From Actinoplanes solisilvae (GTDB lineage Bacteria > Actinomycetota > Actinomycetes > Mycobacteriales > Micromonosporaceae), in contig NZ_RJAC01000015.1 of the NCBI RefSeq assembly GCF_003999975.1, positions 124,001 to 188,000 of the forward strand: DNA of 64,000 nucleotides, given 5' to 3'. The position numbers were made by a program, and so were the translations under genes. The notes beneath the pieces were generated by a model. The model saw only the letters and a list, made by a program, of their open reading frames with translations. It searched no databases and was not told the DNA's origin. Shown here piece by piece: positions 50,719 to 60,458 of this stretch (position 1 is its first letter; each line of letters opens with the position of its first letter).

Positions 50719-53700
50719 TCAGGCGATCCGGTAGGCGCGGACGACCGTCTGGGTCACCGCGTTGCCCGCGCTGTCGGTGGCGGTCACACGCAGCGACACG
50801 AAACCGGCCTTGCGCGGGTGGGCGATGACCGCGACGTTGCCCAGCAGCGGCAGGGCCGTCCAGGTCTTGCCGTCGTCGAAGGAGGCCGCGACGGCCAGCT
50901 TCCGGTTGGCGGCGGCCGTCGAGCCGGTCTGGCGGTCGAGCTTCACCGGGATGAGCAGCGGCCGGCCCGCCTTCGCCGTGTTGGTGTCGTCGAGCAACGG
51001 CGTGGGCCGGGCCGTCGTCAGGGCGAGCCGGACCGGGGTCGCGGTATTGGCCGAGGTGAACGTCCAGGCCACCGAGACCGACGTGGCCAGGATGTCGGGG
51101 GCGCCGCGCTGCACGGTCGCCTCCAGACGGTACGTGGCCTTGCCCGCGGGCACCACGAAGTCGGCCCACGACCCGGTGGCCGTACCGATCTCCTTGCCGT
51201 TGCTGGTCAGCCGCAGCTGGGTCTCGAGGTCGTCGCGGCTACCCGGACGGCCCGCCGCGTCGCCGAACAGGGGCGGCGCCGCGATCGAGATCGTGTCCCC
51301 GTCACGCCCGATGTAGCCCATCGGCGACCAGGCGGGCGGGTTGTTCAGCGTGGGACCGAACGGCGCCGCGTTCCACACCTGGTTGTACGTCTTGCCGGCC
51401 GTGAACGTCGACTCCTGCGTGGTGAGGTTGTCCCCCTCGGCGAGCGTGGACGTCCAGATGATGCCGCCGTCGGTGTTGTAGTACTCGGTGGCGTGGAACG
51501 GCAGGTCGATCGGCGAGTTCGACCCGATCGGGCCCGAGCCACCGGGCGCCGCCGCACGGTGGAACCGGACAGCGGCGGCCGAGGCCGACTGGCGGCGATA
51601 GGTCGCCTTCACCGTGGCCAGGTTCGCCGGCGACAGCTTCTTCGACAGACCCGTGAACATGTCGCCCTTGAGGACATAGGCGAGATCGTACGTATAGGGG
51701 CTGTTCCTGCCGGGCTTGGCGAGCCCGACCCCGAGCGTCGCGGTGAACTCGGGCGCGGCCACCACCGGCCCGATCCGCCCGAAGAACAACGACAACCCGC
51801 TGAGCTGCACACCCGGGTAACGGAAGCCGTCGTCCCAGTTGGCCGCCACGTTGATCCCGGTCGGTACGACGCCCTTCTGCGCCCCGGTCAGCGCGACCGG
51901 CTTCGCCGTGCGGGCGTCGACCGACTCGGTGATCGGCCCGCGCACGTCCAGCGTCGGCTGCACCAGCAGCGTCGACGCCTCGCCGGAGTTGATCGTGCTG
52001 TAGAACGCGTACCGGCCCCTGGGCAGCCGCAGCGTGCCGCCGCCCGCCTCACCGGCCAGGGAGTAGAACTCGCCGGTGCTCAGGCTCGCGGCCGTGGTGC
52101 TGTAGTCCGTGGCCGGTTTGCCGTCGCGTCCGACGTGCGGAAGGCGTACGTCATAGCTCTCGATCTCTTTGTTGAGGGCGAAGGGCGTACGCACCCGCAG
52201 GTCCCCGGCGCCGGTGGCGGTGACCGCGCCCTGGTAAACGCCGTCGGCCGCGTCGACCCGTGTGTCCACGGTGATCGTCGCCTCGGCCCGGCCACCGGCC
52301 GGAACCACGAGGGTGGCCGGGCTGACCTTGAGCAGACCGGACGGGGCCGGCGCGACGGACAGCGACAGCGTTACCGGAGTCGTGCCCGTGTTGCGATAGC
52401 CGACGACCTGCGTGATCGGGGCGTCGTCGGCGTGCGGCCAGCGCTGCACCGGGAAGTCGATCGAGGCAACGTCGGCGACGATCGGCTGGGCGACCGCGCG
52501 GGCGACGTCCACCCGGCCCGCGCCCACCTCGTAGAGGCTGTTCTCCTCGCCCGGCTTCACCGAATCCATCAGCGCGGCCTTGAGCTGCGGGCCCGACCAG
52601 CCGGGGTGCTGACCGGCCAGGATCGCGGCGGCCCCGGCCACGTGCGGGGTGGCCATCGACGTACCCGACATGGGCTGGTAGCCACCGCCCGGAGCGGCCG
52701 CCACGATGTCGACACCCGGGGCGCTGATCTCCGGCTTGATGTGGTTGTCGCCGAGACGCGGACCGCGGCTGGAGAAATACGCGCGCACGTCGTCGGCGTC
52801 GACCGCCGCGACGGCGAGGGCGTCGTCGGCCGTCGCCGGGGACGAGACGGACTTAGGCTTGCCCTCGTTGCCCGCGGCGACGACGAACAGGGTCCCGTAC
52901 TGGTGGCTCAGCTCCTGAACCGCGGTCTCGAGCGGGTCGAGGGCCGGCGTGTCGTCGCCGCCGATGCTCATGCTGACCACGCGGGTCTTCGGCGCGGCCC
53001 ACTGCATCGCGGTGATGATGTCCGAGTCCTGGCACTCCGTCGTCGCGCAAACCTTGCCGACCAGCAGCTTCGCGCCCGGAGCGACACCACGGTATTTGCC
53101 GTCGGACGCGGCTCCGCTGCCCACAATGGTCGACGCGACGTGCGTACCGTGCCCGACGTTGTCGACCGGATCGTTGCCGCCGGTGAAGTCGCGCACCTCG
53201 GCGAGGCGTCCGGCGAAGTCAGGGTGGGCGGCGTCGATGCCGGTGTCGAGCACGCCGACGGTCACGCCGGTGCCGTCGAAACCCGCCTTCCACGCGGCCG
53301 GGGCGCCGATCTGCGCCACACTGCGGTCCAGCGAGACCCGCCGCTTGCCGTCCAGCCAGACGTTGGTCACCCCGGCGGTCAGATCCCGGGCGTACGTCGT
53401 CCCGCCCGTGAGCGAGGCCCACAGAGCAGCCCGCTCGTCCCGATTCGCGCGTACGGCCAGAGCGTGCGCGGCGGGCAGGTCGGCGCGCACCCGTGCGGCG
53501 CCGGCGGCCGATCGCGCCTTCGCGGCGGTGTCCGGGTAGGCGACCAGCAGCGGCAGCTCGGCCGTACGGTCGTCGTAGCCGAACTCGCCCAGCGCGGTCA
53601 GGTCGAACAGCCTGCGGTCGAGCCGGCCGTCACGCACCAGGGGGGCCGCGTCCGCCGGGACGACGTACTGGTGGCCGCCCTCACGGCTGCTCACGAACCG

Positions 53701-53970
53701 CATGCCTTCTCGGCCGGGGGCCCGCTGGATCAGCGTGACGCCCTTCGCGTCCATGGACACCCGGTCGCCGGTGATCAGGGTGAAAGTTCCCGGCTGTTGC
53801 TGCGCGTTCTTGCCACGCTTTTCCTGCGCGGTCTTGTCGCGCTTTTCCTCCGCGGTCTTGCCCTGCGCGGTCTTGCCCTGCGCGTTTGCTGGGGTCGCGG
53901 TCAGGCCGGCTGTGACCAGTGCGGTCACGAGCACTCCGGCTGTCAGCGCGCGTCGATGCCTTCGCAGCAC
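50719..53970 (-). CDS. second large secreted S8 (subtilisin-like) serine peptidase
   Basis: A 1083-residue exported protease. GTG 53970 has GGAGAGGA 4 nt upstream, followed by a Sec signal (ALTAGVLVTALVTAGLTATP ANA) and a Lys/Gln/Glu spacer with repeated QGKTA and KRxKTAQ units. Triad: Asp in VGVLDTGID (~238), His in GHGTHVAST (~272) and Ser in SGTSMATPHVAG (~433); oxyanion Asn in VAAGNEGK. The order of domains and the C-terminal VSLRVTATDSAGNAVTQTVV match the S8 protein at 13383-17039 (whose end is HVTLRAGARDSQGNRVEQTI), so the two are paralogues. Monocistronic and divergent from a sigma factor gene. Confidence 0.92.
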   Translation of the reverse strand: MLRRHRRALTAGVLVTALVTAGLTATPANAQGKTAQGKTAEEKRDKTAQEKRGKNAQQQPGTFTLITGDRVSMDAKGVTLIQRAPGREGMRFVSSREGGHQYVVPADAAPLVRDGRLDRRLFDLTALGEFGYDDRTAELPLLVAYPDTAAKARSAAGAARVRADLPAAHALAVRANRDERAALWASLTGGTTYARDLTAGVTNVWLDGKRRVSLDRSVAQIGAPAAWKAGFDGTGVTVGVLDTGIDAAHPDFAGRLAEVRDFTGGNDPVDNVGHGTHVASTIVGSGAASDGKYRGVAPGAKLLVGKVCATTECQDSDIITAMQWAAPKTRVVSMSIGGDDTPALDPLETAVQELSHQYGTLFVVAAGNEGKPKSVSSPATADDALAVAAVDADDVRAYFSSRGPRLGDNHIKPEISAPGVDIVAAAPGGGYQPMSGTSMATPHVAGAAAILAGQHPGWSGPQLKAALMDSVKPGEENSLYEVGAGRVDVARAVAQPIVADVASIDFPVQRWPHADDAPITQVVGYRNTGTTPVTLSLSVAPAPSGLLKVSPATLVVPAGGRAEATITVDTRVDAADGVYQGAVTATGAGDLRVRTPFALNKEIESYDVRLPHVGRDGKPATDYSTTAASLSTGEFYSLAGEAGGGTLRLPRGRYAFYSTINSGEASTLLVQPTLDVRGPITESVDARTAKPVALTGAQKGVVPTGINVAANWDDGFRYPGVQLSGLSLFFGRIGPVVAAPEFTATLGVGLAKPGRNSPYTYDLAYVLKGDMFTGLSKKLSPANLATVKATYRRQSASAAAVRFHRAAAPGGSGPIGSNSPIDLPFHATEYYNTDGGIIWTSTLAEGDNLTTQESTFTAGKTYNQVWNAAPFGPTLNNPPAWSPMGYIGRDGDTISIAAPPLFGDAAGRPGSRDDLETQLRLTSNGKEIGTATGSWADFVVPAGKATYRLEATVQRGAPDILATSVSVAWTFTSANTATPVRLALTTARPTPLLDDTNTAKAGRPLLIPVKLDRQTGSTAAANRKLAVAASFDDGKTWTALPLLGNVAVIAHPRKAGFVSLRVTATDSAGNAVTQTVVRAYRIA

Positions 53971-54116
53971 ATCGTCCTCTCCGCCCACGGGCTCTTCCCG
54001 GGACGCACGATGACGCCTGACCGGCCCACCAGGTTGATCAACGTGGCTGTGACGATGATCACTAACGAGCCCGCCCCTGCTCAGGCCACCTTTACCGCGG
54101 GGTTGCATGCGGGTCG

Positions 54117-54605
54117 ATGCGTGACGCCGAGGAGTTCGACGCCCTCTACGCGGCCTGTGCGGGCCGGGTCCTGGGTCACGTCTACGTGCTCACCGGCAAC
54201 CGCGCCGAGGCCGAGGACGCCGTCGCCGAGGCCTTCATGCGCGCCTGGCAGCACTGGCCGACGGTTCGGGCCGCCGACAGTCCCGAGGCCTGGGTACGTC
54301 GAGTCGCCTCCCGCGCCGCCGTCAGCAGCTGGCGCAAGACGTTCAACCGGATGCGCGCCCACCGCCGGGCGAACGTCGACGCGACCGTGCCCGGCCTCAA
54401 CGAGGACCACGTAGCGTTACTGCAGGCGTTGCAGCGGCTGAGCCCGAAGGAACGCCGAGCCGTCGTCCTGCACCACCTGAACGATCTCAGCGTCGCGGAG
54501 GTGGCCGCCGAGATGCAGGTCCCCGTCGGCACCGTCAAGACGTACCTCGTCCGCGGCCGGAGGGCGATGGCCGGACTGCTGACCCAGGAGCCCTTCCATG
54601 GCTGA
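54117..54605 (+). CDS. ECF RNA polymerase sigma factor
   Basis: A 162-residue sigma-70 family factor of the ECF (SigE-like) group. Region 2 is FDALYAACAGRVLGHVYVLT ... AEDAVAEAFMRAWQHW, and region 4 is LSPKERRAVVLHHLNDLSVA ... VPVGTVKTYLVRGRRAM. It directs RNA polymerase to a stress regulon. The next gene overlaps by 8 bp and encodes a single-pass membrane protein at the place of an anti-sigma factor. Confidence 0.92.
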   Translation: MRDAEEFDALYAACAGRVLGHVYVLTGNRAEAEDAVAEAFMRAWQHWPTVRAADSPEAWVRRVASRAAVSSWRKTFNRMRAHRRANVDATVPGLNEDHVALLQALQRLSPKERRAVVLHHLNDLSVAEVAAEMQVPVGTVKTYLVRGRRAMAGLLTQEPFHG

Positions 54606-55332
54606 CCCGCACGACGACCTCACGGCGATCGCCGACGAGGCCCGGCGAGCCACGGTGCTGCCCACGGCCGGCTCGTTACGGCAGCGCAGCGACCGGCGTC
54701 GCCGTCTCCGTCGTCGCCTGGCCGCCGCCGGAGCGGGCCTCGCCGTGCTGGCCGCGGCCGGCGGCACGACCCTGGCGACCCGGGACCGGTCAACGATTCC
54801 CCCGACTTCTCCGCCCGCCTGGGTAACGCCGCCCGCTGGGGCGCGACTGCCCGGTGGGGTGACGCCATCCGCCGGGGTAACGCCGTCCGCGCCCGCCTCG
54901 GCCGGCCCCCAGGACATCCTCGCCGGCCGGCGACAGATCCGGATCGGGGTGCCCGGCCTGAAGGGCACGTCGCTGGCGATCGGCCCCGACGACGACCGGG
55001 TGCGCGCGGGCACCGTACCGTCGCTGTGGGTCCTGCGCCCGGCGGGCAAGAACTTCCGCATCATGTCGGGCCAGCTCTGCATGACGGTCGTTCACGACAC
55101 CGCCCCCGGCAGCGTCCGCGGCCACGCGTGCGACCCGGCCGCCTCGACGCAGCTCTTCCGCGTCGACCGTCAGCCGGACGGCACATACTCGCTGTTCCAG
55201 GGCCGCCGCTACGTCCAGGTCGTCGACGGCACGAACGCGCTGGTCCCCGACCTGCCCGAGGCCCTGACCACCACGTACGAGTTCGAAGACCGGGGCCTCG
55301 CTCTCACCGAGGGCGGTTCGTCCCCGAGGTGA
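54598..55332 (+). CDS. single-pass membrane protein, probable sigma-factor partner
   Basis: A 244-residue protein. A short cytoplasmic head (DDLTAIADEARRATVLPTAG, then a very basic RQRSDRRRRLRRRL) precedes one transmembrane helix (AAGAGLAVLAAAGGTTLA). An extracellular Pro/Thr repeat (GGVTPSAGVTPSA) and a domain resembling ricin-type beta-trefoils follow: LWVLRPAGKNFRIMSGQLCM, QLFRVDRQPDGTYSLFQGRR. It has no zinc anti-sigma motif (HxxxCxxC). By position it probably controls the sigma factor; the beta-trefoil might sense a sugar. Confidence 0.68.
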   Translation: MADPHDDLTAIADEARRATVLPTAGSLRQRSDRRRRLRRRLAAAGAGLAVLAAAGGTTLATRDRSTIPPTSPPAWVTPPAGARLPGGVTPSAGVTPSAPASAGPQDILAGRRQIRIGVPGLKGTSLAIGPDDDRVRAGTVPSLWVLRPAGKNFRIMSGQLCMTVVHDTAPGSVRGHACDPAASTQLFRVDRQPDGTYSLFQGRRYVQVVDGTNALVPDLPEALTTTYEFEDRGLALTEGGSSPR

Positions 55333-55474
55333 CGGTGCGCAGGACACCGCCCGCCAGCCCGCGTGGACAGCTCCGCGACCACCCGGCTACCGCCACAGGC
55401 TGCCCGAAGCGGATGCCGCGGCGAAGCTCGCTGGTTACGCCGGCCCGCAAACAGTCTTGTCCATCCGCGGCGGC

Positions 55475-55963
55475 TCAGCCGTTCACGACCAGCGCGCTCA
55501 GGAACAGGGCGAACGCTGCCCAGGTCGCCACGAGTTGAAGCCAGTTGATCGTGAAGTAGCGCTGCCGCCCCGCTTCCCAGCCCGGCGGCATAGCCTCGGG
55601 ATCCCAGCCCAGAATCACGTTGTACTGCGGTGTCTTCCACACGTTCGAGACGACGAGAATGCCGACGATCACGACGGCCAGCCCGATCGCCGTGAGCACG
55701 AACGACGCCGACCCGGGGTCGTCCCACAGCAGTACGAGCGCCACGATGGCCGCGATCGTCGTCCCGCCGGACCAAGCCAGGTTGTACGCCTGGCCGAGCC
55801 CGTTGCCGGCGTACCGGAGGAACGTCTCCATGAAGCCACGGAACTCACGCCCGCTCATCGCCGCCTGCATGGGCCGCAGAATCGTGCACAACCCGCCCAG
55901 GAACCCGGCCGCAAGCCCGACAAGAAAGACCGACGCCGCCAGCGCCCAATTCTCGGCCGTCAT
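55475..55963 (-). CDS. DUF1772-domain membrane protein
   Basis: A 162-residue protein with four membrane helices (LAASVFLVGLAAGFLGGLCT, GGTTIAAIVALVLLWDDPGS, FVLTAIGLAVVIVGILVVSN, LQLVATWAAFALFLSALVV) and the intervening N-V-x-x-x-P-x-Y-N and F-T-I-N-W-L-Q segments of the anthrone oxygenase-like DUF1772 family. ATG 55963 has GGGGG upstream and starts just before the first helix; the frame continues upstream to 56008. Function is unknown. Monocistronic. Confidence 0.78.
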   Translation of the reverse strand: MTAENWALAASVFLVGLAAGFLGGLCTILRPMQAAMSGREFRGFMETFLRYAGNGLGQAYNLAWSGGTTIAAIVALVLLWDDPGSASFVLTAIGLAVVIVGILVVSNVWKTPQYNVILGWDPEAMPPGWEAGRQRYFTINWLQLVATWAAFALFLSALVVNG

Positions 55964-56126
55964 TGCGAACCCCCAGACTCCGCTCCCGAGTTGATCGCCC
56001 AGCGGCATCGCCGGACTCCGGCCGCACGACTCGACCGATCAGTACGAGACCGCGGCTCCTTCGAGATTGCGCAGAACGGCTACCCGGCGGCCATCCGCCG
56101 ATTGGCTCGGCCTTCGCGCGCGATCA

Positions 56127-58424
56127 TCAGGACAGGCGGCCGGCGATCTCTTCGGGCGCTGCGGGCTGCTGGCCGGCCAGTAAGCGGGCTATGCCGTCGG
56201 CGGAGGTCGGCTCGGCGAGGTGGTAGCCCTGGCCCAGGGTGTAGCCGAGTTCGCGCAGGGCGGTCACCTGCTCGGGGCATTCGATGCCCTCGGCCACGGT
56301 GGCCAGGCCGAACGCGTTCGCAAGCTGGATCACGGCGCGGGCGACCGCCTGGCGGGCGTCGACAGCGGCGGGGCGGCCGTCGTCGATCTCGATGCCGTCG
56401 ACGAAGGACTTGTCGAGTTTGACGATCGCGGCGGGGAACGCCCGCAGGAGGCTCAACGATGACTCGCCGGTGCCGAAGTCGTCGAGGGCGAGCCGGATGC
56501 CCATGCGGTCGAGTTCGTACAGTGCCCGGGACACCTGCTGGCCGCACAGCACCGCTGACTCGGTCACCTCGAGAACGAGGCGGTCGCACGGCAGTCCGCT
56601 GTCGGCCAGAGCACCGGCCACGTCCCGTACGAAATCGGGGTCGTGCAGTTGCCGGGCCGAGACGTTCAGTCCGGCTTCGAGCAGCGCGTCGGGCCCGAAC
56701 TCGGCCAGCCACGCCGCGGCCTGCCGGCACGTCTCGCGCAGCACGAACCGGCCCAGCGGCACGATCAGGCCGGTACGCTCGGCGGCCGCGATGAACTCGT
56801 TCGGGCCGACCACGCCGCGCGCCGGGTGGTGCCACCGGACCAGCGCCTCGACCCCGATCAGACGATGGTCGTCGAGCCGGACGATCGGCTGGTAGACCAC
56901 TCGGAACTCGTCGTCGTCCAGGGCTCGCCGCAATTCGCCGCCGAGTTGCATGTGGTCCAGGACCGGCTCCCCCATGCCGTCGACGTAGCGTACGAAACCG
57001 GCCTTTCCTCGCTGCTTGGCCGTATACATCGCGACGTCGGCGTCGCGCAGCACGGAGTCGAGGGTGTCGCCGGGCGCCGATACGGCGACGCCGATGCTGG
57101 CCTGGATCAGCAGACGGTGCTCGCTGATCGGCTGCGAGAGCGCTTCGACCAAGCGCTGGGCCAGGCCCTCGGGGTCGGGGCCGGTCAGCAGCACCGCGAA
57201 CTCGTCGCCACCCACCCGCGCGGGCAGGCCGCTGTCGCCCACCTCGGTCCGCAGCCGGCGCGCCACCGAGATCAGCAACTGGTCACCGACGCCGTGCCCG
57301 AGCAAATCGTTCACGGCTTTGAAGTCGTCCAGGTCTATCAGCAGCACCGACGCGCGTAGGGGCAGCGCGGCCGTGAGCCGCTCGCGGAACAGCGCACGGT
57401 TGGCCAGCCCGGTCAGACCGTCGTGGCTGACCTCGTACTGGAGACGTTCCTCCTGGAGACGCGCGTTCCGCAGGAGACGGGCGTTCTCGGCGTACGCGAG
57501 ATATTGCCGCACCATGACCAGAGCGCTCACCGCGACCGCGACGATCAGCACCACCCGAACCGGTGGGCGCAGCGGCGCTCCGAAGGCAACGGCGATCAGT
57601 GGTACGTCGACCAGCAGCATCGCCAGATAGGGGAAGAGCACTCGATTGCGGGCCGGGGCGCGGCGGGCGCGGCGCTGGGCGGCGACGCCGAGCGTGAACA
57701 GCAGCGGCGCCAGCGGCATGACGATCGCCTGGGCCGGAACCGTGGCGATGTAGCCGAACTGCACGGCGAGGACGGCGACGCCCCCGGCCGGAACGCCGCC
57801 GGCCGCCGCGATGAAGCGGATCGCGACGCGGTCGACCGGGCTCCCGTCGAGGAACGACACCTTCGTCGCCGCGCCGACCGCGACCAGCAGACCGAGACCG
57901 ATCAGCAGCGTCGCCTGCGCGCTCCACGGTTCGCGGGCCGAGAGCATCGGGGCCAGCCCGAGATACCACGCCACCGCCGCGCAGCCGAGAAACGTGATCA
58001 TCCGGTCGAGCACCATGCGCCACCGCTCGGCGCCGCCGGCCGCGACGACCGGCACGCGCGCGACGGCGTAGATGGCGAGCAGGAATCCGATGGCCGCGAA
58101 CGCCGCCGCCGGGGCCGGCATGTTGCGGGTGCGCACCTGGTCGAGGTGGGTGAACATGTCCACCGCGAGCCAGGCGTACCCGATCGTCAGAGAGCCGGCG
58201 GCGAGCAGCATGGCCCGCCAGAACCGGGCGGCGACGGGGTCGAGATCCGGCGTACGGCGGATCAGGTCGTAGCCGCACGCGGTGGCGAGCAGGCCGCCGG
58301 CCGGCACGACGACGTAGCCGTACGCCTCGGGGCCGAGACCGGCCCTCAGGTAGGCCACGCACCAGAGGGCACCGATCGCGGCGACGACGGCAGTAGCCCA
58401 CACATACCGGCGTCCCGACGTCAC
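56127..58424 (-). CDS. membrane GGDEF-EAL c-di-GMP signalling protein
   Basis: A 765-residue protein. About ten N-terminal membrane helices (residues 1-315) carry a short coiled coil (YAENARLLRNARLQEERLQY). The GGDEF domain (about 330-490) has the intact motif RVGGDEFAVLL and no RxxD inhibitory site in the expected place. The EAL domain (about 505-750) has EALVRWHHP, LNVSARQL, LEVTES, ALDDFGTGESS, VKLDKSFV, VAEGIE and GQGYHLAEP, all that phosphodiesterases need. Both domains look active, so it could make or break c-di-GMP according to the signal from its membrane part. Single gene. Confidence 0.93.
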   Translation of the reverse strand: MTSGRRYVWATAVVAAIGALWCVAYLRAGLGPEAYGYVVVPAGGLLATACGYDLIRRTPDLDPVAARFWRAMLLAAGSLTIGYAWLAVDMFTHLDQVRTRNMPAPAAAFAAIGFLLAIYAVARVPVVAAGGAERWRMVLDRMITFLGCAAVAWYLGLAPMLSAREPWSAQATLLIGLGLLVAVGAATKVSFLDGSPVDRVAIRFIAAAGGVPAGGVAVLAVQFGYIATVPAQAIVMPLAPLLFTLGVAAQRRARRAPARNRVLFPYLAMLLVDVPLIAVAFGAPLRPPVRVVLIVAVAVSALVMVRQYLAYAENARLLRNARLQEERLQYEVSHDGLTGLANRALFRERLTAALPLRASVLLIDLDDFKAVNDLLGHGVGDQLLISVARRLRTEVGDSGLPARVGGDEFAVLLTGPDPEGLAQRLVEALSQPISEHRLLIQASIGVAVSAPGDTLDSVLRDADVAMYTAKQRGKAGFVRYVDGMGEPVLDHMQLGGELRRALDDDEFRVVYQPIVRLDDHRLIGVEALVRWHHPARGVVGPNEFIAAAERTGLIVPLGRFVLRETCRQAAAWLAEFGPDALLEAGLNVSARQLHDPDFVRDVAGALADSGLPCDRLVLEVTESAVLCGQQVSRALYELDRMGIRLALDDFGTGESSLSLLRAFPAAIVKLDKSFVDGIEIDDGRPAAVDARQAVARAVIQLANAFGLATVAEGIECPEQVTALRELGYTLGQGYHLAEPTSADGIARLLAGQQPAAPEEIAGRLS

Positions 58425-58502
58425 GGGCCCGACACTAACCGTTCCGATGTGGAGCGGATCTCCCCCGAACGTTCGACCTTCGCGCCGCCTGGCGCCGGCG
58501 GG

Positions 58503-60458
58503 TCAGCCCTTCACCGCGCCGGCCGTGAGCCCCTCGGTCAGGAAGCGCTGCCCGAAGGCGTACATGATGACCACGGGGAGGCTGACGAGCAGGGACGCCG
58601 CGGCGAGCTGGCCCTGCGGGACGACGTCGCCGGCGATCATCGACTGCATGCCGACGGGGAGGGTCTTGTACTCGTCCTTGGTGATGAACACGAAGGCGAA
58701 CAGGAACTCGTTCCAGGCGTTGGTCAGTGTGAACAACCCGACCGCGAGCAGACCCGGCTTCGCGAGGGGCAGCACGATCCGGCCGAACGCCTGCACACGG
58801 GTGCACCCGTCGACGAGCGCGGCCTCCTCGAGGTCGATGGGGATCGACGAGAAGTATCCGGCCAGCAGCCAGGTCGCGAACGGCAGCGTGAACGTCGGAT
58901 AGGTCACCACCAGCGACCACAGCGAGTCGGTGAGCCGCCACCCGATGAGGAGCTGGTAGAGCGGGATGAACAGCAGCGCGCCCGGCATCACATAGGTGAG
59001 CAGCACCGTGACGGTGAAGCCCTGCGCGCCGCGGAACCGGAGCCGGGCCAGGGCATAGCCGGCCAGGACGGCACAGACCAGCGCGACCACGGTGGACGCG
59101 GCGGACACGAGAATGGTGTTGAGATACCAGCGGCCGAACGGCTGGTTGGTGAACAGGGCGCCGAATTGCTCCAACGTCCACGGCATCGGCCACAGGTCGT
59201 CGGTGCGCGAGACGACCTGGCCCTCCGACTTGAAGGCCGTGACGGCGATCCAATACATCGGGCCGAGCACGAAGGCCAGCAACCCGGCCATCGCCACGCC
59301 CGATCCCACCTTCGAGAGCAGAGCCGACGTACGCCGTCCGCCTCTGGTTCGGAGCTCGGAGACCACGCGCCCGACCGCCGCCGCGATCAGCAGAATCACG
59401 CCGAGGACGGCCGCGGCTCTCCAGAAGATCTGCGGCGACGCCCAGAACAGCAGCACGGTGACCGCGGCGGTGAACACCCACGGCAGCGCCCGGCGGGTCG
59501 GCCCGGGCATGCGGGTGCCGGTGTCGTCGCGCAGCAGCCGGACCAGGAAGAACACGAGGCCGGCGATGATCGGGAGCATGACCAGGGTGACCGCCGCCCC
59601 GGCCCCGTACTGGAGTTGCAGGATCGCCTTCGAATAGGCGACCAGCACGTACGGCGCGGTCACGTCGCCGGGGCCGCCCTGGGTCAGCAGCCAGATCAGG
59701 TCGAAGTTGTTGAACGTCCAGATCGACGACAGGGTCACGGTCACGGTGATCACGTGGCGCAGGCCGGGCAGCGTCACGTGCACGAACCGCTGCCAGGTCG
59801 AGGCGCCGTCGATGGTCGCCGCCTCGTACTGGTCGGCCGGAATCGCCTTGAGCCCGGCAAGGAAACAGACAGTGAAGAACGGCACGCCCTTCCACACGTT
59901 CACGAGGATCACCGACGGCATGGCCAGCGACGGATCCGACAGCCACCCCGCCGGCCAGGCGTCGACGAGGTTCAGGCTGGCCAGCAGCGGTCCGATCCCC
60001 GAGATGGTGAGCAGGTTGTTCACGCTGCCGAAGATCGGGTCGAGCAGCGAGCGCCAGCTGAACGCCGTGACCACCGTCGGCACGACCCACGGCACCAGCA
60101 GGAGCCCGGTCAGCACCGCCCGCCCCCGTCGCCGATGGTGCAGCAGCAGTGCCGCGGCGAGCCCCAGCACCACCTTGAACACCTCGGCCCAGGCGGTGAA
60201 GACGAACGAGTTCACCACACCCGTACGGAACTGGTCGTCGCCGATGAGGGCGAGGTAGTTGTCCAGTCCGACGAACACGCTCTCGGACCCGTGCCGCTCG
60301 GTGGTGCTGGTGACCATCGAGCGGACGATCGGCACGAGCACGAGCGCCCCGACCAGGATGGCCGTCGGAGCCAGGAACAACGTTGCCAGCCGCCAGTCGC
60401 GCCCGAGCCGCCGCTGGACCTTGGTCAGGGAGCCGAGCGCCGGCCCGGGCGATCTCAC
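58503..60458 (-). CDS. fused two-domain ABC sugar transporter permease
   Basis: A 651-residue protein joining two permeases that are normally separate. The first half (to about 310) is UgpA/MalF-like, with the EAA loop EAATIDGASTWQRFVHVTLP. The second half (about 375-651) is MalG/UgpE-like, with EEAALVDGCTRVQAFGRIVL. Between them lies a spacer with two extra hydrophobic segments (WVFTAAVTVLLFWASPQIFW, AAVLGVILLIAAAVGRVV). One chain could therefore form the whole transmembrane channel. GTG 60458 overlaps the binding-protein stop. No ATPase gene is present here, so a shared ATPase (MsiK type) is likely. Confidence 0.9.
   Translation of the reverse strand: MRSPGPALGSLTKVQRRLGRDWRLATLFLAPTAILVGALVLVPIVRSMVTSTTERHGSESVFVGLDNYLALIGDDQFRTGVVNSFVFTAWAEVFKVVLGLAAALLLHHRRRGRAVLTGLLLVPWVVPTVVTAFSWRSLLDPIFGSVNNLLTISGIGPLLASLNLVDAWPAGWLSDPSLAMPSVILVNVWKGVPFFTVCFLAGLKAIPADQYEAATIDGASTWQRFVHVTLPGLRHVITVTVTLSSIWTFNNFDLIWLLTQGGPGDVTAPYVLVAYSKAILQLQYGAGAAVTLVMLPIIAGLVFFLVRLLRDDTGTRMPGPTRRALPWVFTAAVTVLLFWASPQIFWRAAAVLGVILLIAAAVGRVVSELRTRGGRRTSALLSKVGSGVAMAGLLAFVLGPMYWIAVTAFKSEGQVVSRTDDLWPMPWTLEQFGALFTNQPFGRWYLNTILVSAASTVVALVCAVLAGYALARLRFRGAQGFTVTVLLTYVMPGALLFIPLYQLLIGWRLTDSLWSLVVTYPTFTLPFATWLLAGYFSSIPIDLEEAALVDGCTRVQAFGRIVLPLAKPGLLAVGLFTLTNAWNEFLFAFVFITKDEYKTLPVGMQSMIAGDVVPQGQLAAASLLVSLPVVIMYAFGQRFLTEGLTAGAVKG

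Noticed and set aside
50818..54414. Open plus-strand frame of about 1198 codons
   Set aside because: Antisense to the second S8 protease; composition is Arg/Gly/Val-biased and no motif is present.
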